DNA of 64,000 nt, from NCBI RefSeq assembly GCF_040183065.1, contig NC_091125.1, positions 117,662,121 to 117,726,120 on the forward strand, written 5' to 3'. The stretch is from Periplaneta americana (Eukaryota; Arthropoda; Insecta; Blattodea; Blattidae). The notes below the pieces were generated by a model that saw only the letters and a list, made by a program, of their open reading frames with translations, was not told the DNA's origin and did not search any database. A program made the translations under genes and the position numbers. Positions 56,511 through 64,000 of the stretch are shown here, piece after piece. Position 1 is the first letter of the stretch. The number at the start of each line of letters is the position of its first letter.

Positions 56511-57521
56511 CTACATCCCTGCCCATCTCAAACGTCTGGATTTAATGTTCCTAATTATGTCAGGTGAAGAATACAATGTGTGCAGTTCTGCGTTGTGGAA
56601 CTTTCTCCATTCTCCTGTAACTTTATCCCGCTTAGCCCCAGATATTTTCCTAAGCACCTTATTCTCAGACACCCTTAACCTATGTTCCTCTCTCAGAGTG
56701 AGAGTCCAAGTTTCACAACCATACAGAACAACCGGTAATATAACTGTTTTATAAATTATAACTTTCAGATTTTTGGACAGCAGACTGGATGATAAGAGCT
56801 TCTCAACTGAATAATAACACGCATTTCCCATATTTATTCTGCGTTTAATTTCCTCCCGAGTGTCATTTATATTTGTTACTGTTGCTCCAAGATATTTGAA
56901 TTTTTCCACCTCTTCGAAGGATGAATCTCCAATTTTTATATTTCCATTTCGTACAATATTCTGGTCACGAGACATAATCATATACTTTGTCTTTTCGGGA
57001 TTTACTTCCAAACCGATCGCTTTACTTGCTTCAAGTAAAATTTCCGTGTTTTCCCTAATCGTTTGTGTATTTTCTCCTAACATATTCACGTCATCCGCAT
57101 AGACAAGAAGCTGACGTAACCCGTTCAATTCCAAACCCTGCCTGTTATCCTGAACTTTCCTTATGGCATATTCTAAAGCGAAGTTAAAAAGTAAAGGTGA
57201 TAGTGCATCTCCCTGCTTTAGCCCGCAGTGAATTGGAAAAGCGTCGGATAGAAACTGACCTATACGGACTCTGCTGTATGTTTCACTGAGACACATTTTA
57301 ATTAATCGAACTAGTTTCTTGGGAATACCAAATTCAATAAGAATATCATATAATACTTCCCTCTTAACCGAGTCATATGCCTTTTTGAAATCTATGAATA
57401 ACTGATGTATTGTACCCTTATACTCCCAATTTTTCTCCATTATCTGTCGAATACAAAAAAATCTGATCAATAGTCGATCTATTACGCCGAAAACCGCACT
57501 GATGATCCCCAATAATTTCAT
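56511..57521 (-). pseudogene. LINE reverse transcriptase, nearly intact
   Basis: A 336-codon frame. In order: [20 protein letters not shown] (RT motif A with catalytic Asp), [40 protein letters not shown] (catalytic YADD), [53 protein letters not shown] and [14 protein letters not shown]. One base is missing near 56508 (CTACATCCC, where the 24-kb copy has CTACATGCCC), and an extra T or A near 57465 shifts the 5' part. Otherwise the coding potential is kept, so the insertion is young. The retained catalytic boxes do not make this 5'-truncated copy active. Confidence 0.88.
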
Positions 57522-57541
57522 CTACGTACGGAGTTAATCTC

Positions 57542-57600
57542 AAAATATAATATAATATAATATTATATTATATTATATTATATTATATTATATTATATAA
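57542..57600. repeat. AT pentamer array with central switch
   Basis: (ATAAT)n turns into (ATATT)n, making the block nearly self-complementary. Confidence 0.85.
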
Positions 57601-58423
57601 TTTAAGTTATTTGAAGGGTTCAGAACCATAGTGGGCCAAACGCCATTTACTGAATACGTAGAAAACAAGGGTTAAAATTAAGTTATTACCATAATTCAAT
57701 GGAAACCTATAACATGTAAAATAAAGTATACACATTAAATCTAAATGATGTCAATCTTCATTAAACTATGGATGCATGTAATAAAAATTAGAAACATGTT
57801 AAAGGAATTGTCATTGCACCAATGAGTGGTCTCTGGACCAAAATGATCGCATTTTAATTATTTGTATGCAATTTAAATCAAGTAACATATTAAACGATTT
57901 ATCCTTCTATCAAACACGAATGTTCCCTGGATCAAATGTCCTATTTTAATTATGTAATTACTTTATATTTATTTCTAACGGGTGCAGCGGAGCTCGCGGG
58001 TACGGCTAGTTATGATAATAAATGGCTGAAATAGTTTTAGTTTTGTCCTTTAAATGTGCAAAAATTTGAGCCAAACAAATGTAATTTTTCGTTCTGCAAT
58101 TGAATTTTACAATGTACAGTGCTTCATTATTTGTTTATATTTTACATCCCAAAATTGCTGATTGTAATAAATGATAAAATGAAGCTCCTAGGTACCTAGG
58201 ACATACTCTGAAAAAGGAAAGAAGCTCAGTTAAAATTTGAATTTTTAGAATGTTTTCTTTTTGCAGCGAGCTCTTCAATTTTCTTCTCCATTTTGTCGGT
58301 TTGGCTCTTGTAGCAATTGTACAGTGTCGGTGTAGAGTGGGTAGCTACCTACCTTTCCTCTTGACAGTCAGACACAATTTTATCTCAATTTCGTTTCAGT
58401 CTATTCTTTTCAGATACGTTGAC

Positions 58424-58543
<120 letters not shown>

Positions 58544-59479
58544 GCTTTGAAATATCTGCCATTTCTTAGGCACATAGGCTACTCAACTGGCCATAGATAA
58601 AAATAGTTAACCACAGTTTGAAGGCTTATAGCTGAATTTAAAGATGCATACATAAGGAACAGCAATGAGCGGAATGAGTATTAAATACCATGACATTATT
58701 TTATTCAAATTCATGAAATATTTACATTTATATCCAGTAGGTACATATTCACAAATTGCTACAACATATTCTACTTTTGTAATGTTATATTTGTCTTACG
58801 CAGAACGCAGGTTGAAAGAACAGAAAAGGACGCAACTGCTGTATTGCGATCTACAGTCTTATAAATTCACTCACATTTTGACACTGAACTGAAATGATGG
58901 ATAGATTCTGACGCACGTGAAAGAAAACAAACAATAGCTGAAGTGCTAACTTACAATACATCGATAGCACTACGTAGTTTTATAGAGATTAAGGCAGACT
59001 GCAGATATCACGTTTGTGGTACAGAGCGGCCGTGGTCACTACAGTGTATGTTAGAAACATTTTATTCTCAAAATTGCATAAACGTTGTAAGAAAAATAAT
59101 GCTACCAAATTCCGCTACTCGTTTACAAGAATCGTATTTTAAAATATTGATAATACAATTGAATTAATACGTTGTAGCTTCGTGTCCTTAATGTTAAAAA
59201 AAATCACGTTTAAACCCTTTATATATAACAATACCGTAGATTTACACAATGTTATTATAAATTGTTTATTTTAAGAGAAAATTTTGGTTTTGAATTTGAG
59301 GTCGAAATAATTTTTGAATTATAGAGGTATCAACTGTTACGGATTTCCCCCACTGTTACGGCATTACAGCTAAAGGGAAAATTACGGAAAAGCAATATTT
59401 TCACGACAAAAATCCAATATAGGCATATATATTTTTTCCGAAAAGAGGATAAATAATGTGTAAAGAGATTTTCAGTTGA

Positions 59480-59842
59480 GGATGGATTTCTTAAGCATAC
59501 AGAAATGTTATTCAAATATTCCAAAATAATTCCAAATTCTGTGTTGGAAAGAGTGTATGAAGAAAGAATGATGCTGAAACTGATCAGAAAGAGGAAAAGA
59601 AATTGGCTGGGCCACTGGTTGAGAAGAGACTACCTTCTGAAGGATGCACTGGAAGGAATGGTAAACGGGAGAAGAATTCGGCGCAGAAGAAGATATCAGA
59701 TGATAGACGACATTAAGATATATATATATATATATATATATGAGGAGACAAAGAGGAAGGCAGAAAATAGAAAAGACTGGAGAATGCTGGGTTTGCAGTG
59801 AAAGACCTGCCCTTGGGCAGGACACCATGAATGAATGAATTC
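59480..59842 (+). mobile_element. LINE 3' end with GAAT tail
   Basis: An open frame from about 59505 to 59801 reads YSKIIPNSVLERVYEERMML, RNWLGHWLRRDYLLKDALEG, MVNGRRIRRRRRYQMIDDIK, is interrupted by a TA microsatellite (59717-59741), then ENRKDWRMLGLQ. The end ACCTGCCCTTGGGCAGGACA then GAATGAATGAATT matches copies at 43486 and 45215. Confidence 0.75.
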
Positions 59843-61458
59843 GAAAATTTAGTTAAGTGGACGTGACAGAATTGAAGAGGAATTTACCCCTTACCAATGC
59901 GATACTTCTCCCGAATACCTACATTATAAATGGACCCATTTCTAATAACTTATCAACTTTCCTACATTCTGGATCCAGTAAGTGCTGGCCTTCCATAACT
60001 AGCAGTGCGAAATCAATTTTATGAGACCATGAATACATGGACCAACATAAAGATTGAGCCTGGTTATATTATTTTGTTTCGGTTCTCATTATGACCTGTT
60101 TCTGAAGATTTCGAAAAGTAGCTCTAGTAGTGCAGAATATTTCAGTGACCCGTGGCTGTCAATGGCCACATCTCGCAATCGCGTCCTTTTCCCAGTTCGT
60201 TTGGTTGTATTTTGGAGTAGCGATTCTACTTTCAGAGTTATAAAACAATCTATTTATATGTTCACAGTTCTTCAGGTACATTTGATACTGCATTGAGTTC
60301 GGAATGGATGTTACTATTCACATACTGTACTATAGAGCCATTCTTTGTAATGTAATTAGTTCAATCACAATGTTTTATGTTTATACGATTTCAGTATTAT
60401 CTCTATGTACAGTGACACCAGAAACTTTTTCCTTACATTTTTATTGTACCTTTTTTTGACTATACCATGCAAGCTTTGCTTAATGGTAAGTTTAGTTGCC
60501 ATGGTGATATTTTACACTGCATAGGTACAATCAGGACATAGTTAAAAATGCAAGGAAAAATGTTTGATGTCACTTTATATTTAAGCCTATCATAATGTGA
60601 AATGGGGGAAAGGTAAACAAAAAAGAGTAACTTATGTGAGTTAAATATTTGCCTGAACCATAAAATAAACTGAAGATGATACATTTTTTTATACTTCATG
60701 AAAGTTCTGAATTGTGAATACTATAAAATAGTGTAAGGACAGCAGTGAAGAAGTATGGATAGGTCTATATTTTTACAAACTAGCCTACAGAATTTAAAAA
60801 TCGTGCAGCATAAAACATTGTGAACGAAAACTACTGACTGTTTTAGAAAGGAAGAATAATAAAGAAACTTATACTACGTCGTTGTAAGTTGAGGAACTAT
60901 GAAGTGTAAGCTTATTACGTTTGAAGTCCTGTCTTCTATACCCGTATCTTCGGAAACTTCTTATCTGTGCAACATGATCTTCGTGCTGAGTCCATCGGCA
61001 GGTCAGCAATTTGTTTCTCATCCAGAGACCTTCTCCAGGCGGTTGCACTCACTTCCGTGTGTTTTGGAGTCCAAGAATAGTTTCAACACTGCCTCCGTAT
61101 TCTTATATACGTCTTTGTAGCCTATTTAACACAAACAATTTTTATTGGGAGTGACGGGAGGAAATGAAGAGTGTGTTCCAGAGTCAGGACTAAAAACCTT
61201 CCTGTGGCACTTAAGCCCCTCTTGTAATATACGTATAGGTCATTCGTTATCTCGTGAAACCAGATGCTTGTGTGCGCCGTAGCATATAGTAAGAACCTTA
61301 TGGTGAGGGCAAGTCAGTTCGCGGCTACGAATAGAAGCGTAGCGAGGGGGGAAGCTTCTCAGTCCACTTTCTTCTTCCCCTGACTCGGAGGTAAGTTTCA
61401 CGAAATACCGAATGGCCTATATACGCTTGTCTTGCACTACATTTTTATGAGCGTTAAG
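59843..61458. other. stretch without recognised gene
   Basis: AT-rich to about 61140, then a GC-richer block 61140-61400 (GCGGCTACGAATAGAAGCGT) of unknown type. No exon supported. Confidence 0.4.
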
Positions 61459-61460
61459 TA

Positions 61461-62057
61461 CAAGGGTGATTAAAAAAATAAGGTAACAAGAGCTCTCACG
61501 GTTGATATATTCCCACTCTTGTTCGAATTTTTCTCCACAGCAGACCACAGCTTTATTACGCATATGTTGCATCAGATCCTCGCAATATCAGTTGTAAGAT
61601 GACTGCGAGCTCGGAAACATGGTCAAACGTGGAAGTGCTTAATGTAATCCGGTGTTTGAAGGGCAGCAAAAATTCCTTGTCAACATGTTGAGGTATACGG
61701 TGCGAAACGGCGCTTCCGGTGGGAGGTATTGAATCATTCTATCTACAGTCCCGACCTGGAACCCAGTGATTTCCATCTCTTCGGACCGTTAAGAAGCACT
61801 TGGGTGGTAAGCCATTCAATACCGATACGGCCGTTCTGCAAGTTGTCATGACGTGGCTTCAGGGACTTGAGATTTGTTCTATGCCGACATCGCTGCCTTG
61901 GTCTACCGTTGGTACAAGTGTTTGGACAAGCATGGTGACTTTGTTGAACAGTAATGCGTGCCAGTGTCCTACTACTATGTATCAATAGGCTTATATCTAC
62001 CTGTGAAGTAAGATTTGTCCAGGAGAGCTCTTATCTTACTTTTTGAAGCACCCTTGT
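61461..62057 (+). mobile_element. mariner-like element, internally deleted, TA flanked
   Basis: The left end CAAGGGTGATTAAAAAAATA and the right end (inverse CAAGGGTGCTTCAAAAAGTA) share GAGCTCTC further in. TA lies at 61459-61460 and 62058-62059. On the + strand, MTASSETWSNVEVLNVIRCL (61600-61660) is the transposase N-terminus. WEVLNHSIYSPDLEPSDFHL, GGKPFNTDTAVLQVVMTWLQ and then AALVYRWYKCL-like sequence are the C-terminus. The middle is deleted and frames shift. Confidence 0.85.
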
Positions 62058-62271
62058 ACAAAGATTTGAAGAAAGCTGGCCATTTTATGACGCTTCTGAC
62101 CATAGGTCTAATGTGGTATAATTATAGAGAGGTGGTGTTTATTTTTAGCACTTAAAAATTGAAATTCGGAATTTTGTAATTTTTTTAATTAGAATTTTGC
62201 AGCACTTACGAATTTCACATTTAGAATTTTGAAGAATTGTTAAGGGAAACGTGATTTTGGATAAATTCAGA

Positions 62272-62322
62272 TTATTGGGGCATATTTTAATGTAATAATT
62301 TTATTATATGCCCCAATAGGTG
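62272..62322. repeat. small hairpin
   Basis: TATTGGGGCATAT and ATATGCCCCAATA are exact inverses separated by about 20 bases. Confidence 0.8.
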
Positions 62323-62614
62323 GTAGGATAAGCATTACAAGTGGAGAATGGTTTAGGCCACCGATATGAACTCATTAACGTGTGGCAGAAATGGTTGGAC
62401 AATTCTAGAAATTGCAGTTGCAATGTTGACAAATTCGTAGACAACCTGCGTCTTCTGTATTTATCTGAATGTTAGGGCTGTAATTATGAAAAACCTTAGA
62501 TCTCTCAACAAAATTAGGCCTATCCAGCATTACACGACAGAAATATTAAATCTTTCTAAAAACCAAGTGAGATTTGATGAACATGATTTGTGAGTCCGAT
62601 AAGTTCTTTTACTA

Positions 62615-63338
62615 TAATTGAATAGGTATGTCCGTCAAATTGCTTATCAAAATCACAATACTATAATTAGCAAAATATTACAACATTTACAGTGTTGAAC
62701 GTTTTCGGCATAAACTGCCATCTTCAGAACACGTAACAATACAAAAATCTTAATACTTCGTGTCGAAACATTATGGCTAAAATATTTAAAACTAAATTGT
62801 ATATGACATGGACATATTATAAAATGAATGCTGAATGATAAAATAAAAAGTACATATATGTTATCTTCCTGCAGAAGTTAGCACACGGTGCGATCGTCAG
62901 TCAGATCGTTAAAACTGAAAATAATATATTTGTATAAGAAATGGGCTAATGAATTTAATATTGTATTAGAAAGAATTTTTTTTAACATAAATGATTTGAT
63001 AGTAATTGCTTAAACCCAATTTTTAAACGAACAAATTACTAATATAACAAACCCACTATATAATTTATATAAACAAATTACCACATCAAAAGTTTCAATT
63101 CTCCCTACTAACATTACACCTTACCCCCTCCACAAAACAAATTATGTAGGCCTATGTCTAGATAGCGGATAAACTGTAAACACAGAGCAACTGTCGGTTT
63201 CGTCGTAGCGCACAATCAACACAGGGCTCCTCTTAACGTTCATATCACGTAAGTCTTTATAATAGTTTAATATTTTGCTAATTATAGCATTGTGATTTTG
63301 ATAAGCAATTTGACGGACATAGCCTACCTATTCAATTA
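62615..63338. mobile_element. DNA transposon remnant with about 65-bp terminal inverted repeats
   Basis: The left TAATTGAATAGG, then TATGTCCGTCAAATTGCTTA, TCAAAATCACAATACTATAA and TTAGCAAAATATTA is mirrored at the right with one substitution and a short insertion (GGCTA type). 724 bp, no recognisable transposase. Superfamily unknown. Confidence 0.8.
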
Positions 63339-63808
63339 TTTCAAGTGAGATTGTAATTTAGCGTTTAAGTTGAAAAAAATATCGCATTTATATCACAAAA
63401 TGTACAAATTTCACATTTATGGTTGATTTAGCGTTTTGTAGTATATTCAAGATCGCGAGAGCACAACAAAACGATTATCGTACATAAAATGAAAGTACTT
63501 AAGTACAAATATTTTAGAGACATTTTCAAATCCCTCTATTACATTGGATAATAGTAAAAAAAAAATCCCTACTGCGAAAAATCACCATCTCTATCAATAG
63601 GGATCACTGTACGCATAATTTAATTTTGATGTGATTGAATCGTAAACTAGATCATACTCGGATTAGAAAAGACCAACAGGATAAATACAAATTAAAAGGA
63701 CAGAGAAGCATCATGTCCTCCGTGCACGTCCCACTCAGTTCAATCTTCTCATGAAGTCTGAAGCAAGATGAATCATGAGACGAGATTCGATCCAGGTACT
63801 TCCGGTCA

Positions 63809-63908
63809 TCAGAAGTACTGTGCAAGCTGCACCTGGCGTTGGAACTCTCTGTCGTCGGGGTTCGCTGTGCAGTTGTTCTGGTTGTTTGGAGGCCGCACCT
63901 TATTGTAC
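63809..63908 (-). CDS. last coding exon of an unrecognised - strand gene
   Basis: On the - strand, a pyrimidine-rich acceptor ending ttgcag at 63909-63914 is followed by one phase base and 32 codons, YNKVRPPNNQNNCTANPDDR then EFQRQVQLAQYF, and TGA at 63809-63811. The codon composition is GC-richer than the surrounding DNA, as in the ERLEC1 and IFT43 exons. The ending has no stop-free extension in other frames. I do not recognise the protein. The rest of the gene would lie right of base 64000. A chance exon-like open stretch is possible, but signal quality and composition favour a real exon. Confidence 0.55.
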
Positions 63909-64000
63909 CTGCAAGACAATGTGAACAAAGTCAGTTAAGTAGTGCCTATAGTTGTTGAACAACGGAGAAACGAGTTATTTAAGGTAAACATACACGTTAT

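Larger units (their letters stand above)
56276..57541 (-). mobile_element. well-preserved 5'-truncated LINE
   Basis: Read on the - strand it enters ORF2 at [18 protein letters not shown] sequence near 57500 and runs through the reverse transcriptase to the C-terminus, AYVRAAMNLRVP, at 56303. It ends in (TAAG)n tail repeats. Both sides carry AAAATATAATATAATATAAT (56239 and 57542), either a target duplication or the microsatellite it landed in. It is inserted in the Helitron. Confidence 0.88.
54837..58010 (+). mobile_element. Helitron, non-autonomous, with nested LINE
   Basis: Starts TCTATACTAATAATAAATCT after an A and ends GAGCTCGCGGGTACGGCTAGT before a T. TC and CTAGT ends without terminal repeats, inserted between A and T, are Helitron hallmarks. 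The CTGTCTGTTTG and CGATGAAAATTGGAATATAA segments near the start are typical of insect Helitrons in my memory. No Rep/helicase frame is present. The LINE at 56276-57541 and AT pentamer arrays lie inside. Confidence 0.75.

Overview
The window is animal, almost certainly insect, genomic DNA. It is AT-rich, has split genes with GT-AG introns, and most of the sequence is transposon debris. The repeat types (a tRNA-derived SINE with a GTTACCTGGTTGAGG body, several non-LTR families, many mariner, hAT, Tc1 and Helitron remnants) suggest a large hemimetabolous insect genome. A cockroach-like animal is my best guess, but that is inference from pattern memory and not a database result. No bacterial operon, CRISPR array, rRNA or plausible functional tRNA was seen.

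Three host genes can be supported. On the + strand, seven phase-compatible coding exons between 372 and 17465 give the C-terminal 419 residues of an ERLEC1-type ER lectin (XTP3-B). It has two MRH domains and ends at a TAG at 17463-17465; its 5' exons lie left of the window. On the - strand, seven phase-compatible exons between 46781 and 31656 encode 215 residues of IFT43, an IFT-A ciliary transport subunit, lacking only the first coding exon. The two genes converge tail to tail across about 14 kb of repeats. At the right edge, a - strand exon (63908-63809) is the last coding exon of a gene I do not recognise.

Between and inside these genes I can delimit many mobile elements from their ends. 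hAT elements with perfect 8-bp target duplications lie at 7155-7358 and 32733-33217. A Mutator-like MITE with a perfect 9-bp duplication lies at 27992-28163. Mariner/Tc1 elements flanked by TA lie at 3115, 7955, 15088, 23371, 35878, 49105 and 61461. A pogo-like remnant lies at 41534-42490, and a Helitron at 54837-58010 is interrupted by a LINE. SINEs with 12-13-bp duplications lie at 20690 and 39525. An unusual inverted pair of tRNA-like repeats inside a perfect 15-bp duplication lies at 26599-27172. LINE fragments occur throughout, the best preserved being 56276-57541 and 52243-53375. A 150-151-bp tandem array (48758-49912) has a Tc1/mariner-type MITE inserted in one unit.

Overall this is a small number of conserved housekeeping exons in very long, repeat-filled introns. 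I found no clear new biological system. The observations most worth checking are the tRNA-like palindrome, the nested satellite and MITE, the 164-bp-TIR mariner with a 41-residue D-D spacing, and the LINE tip next to an IFT43 splice acceptor.
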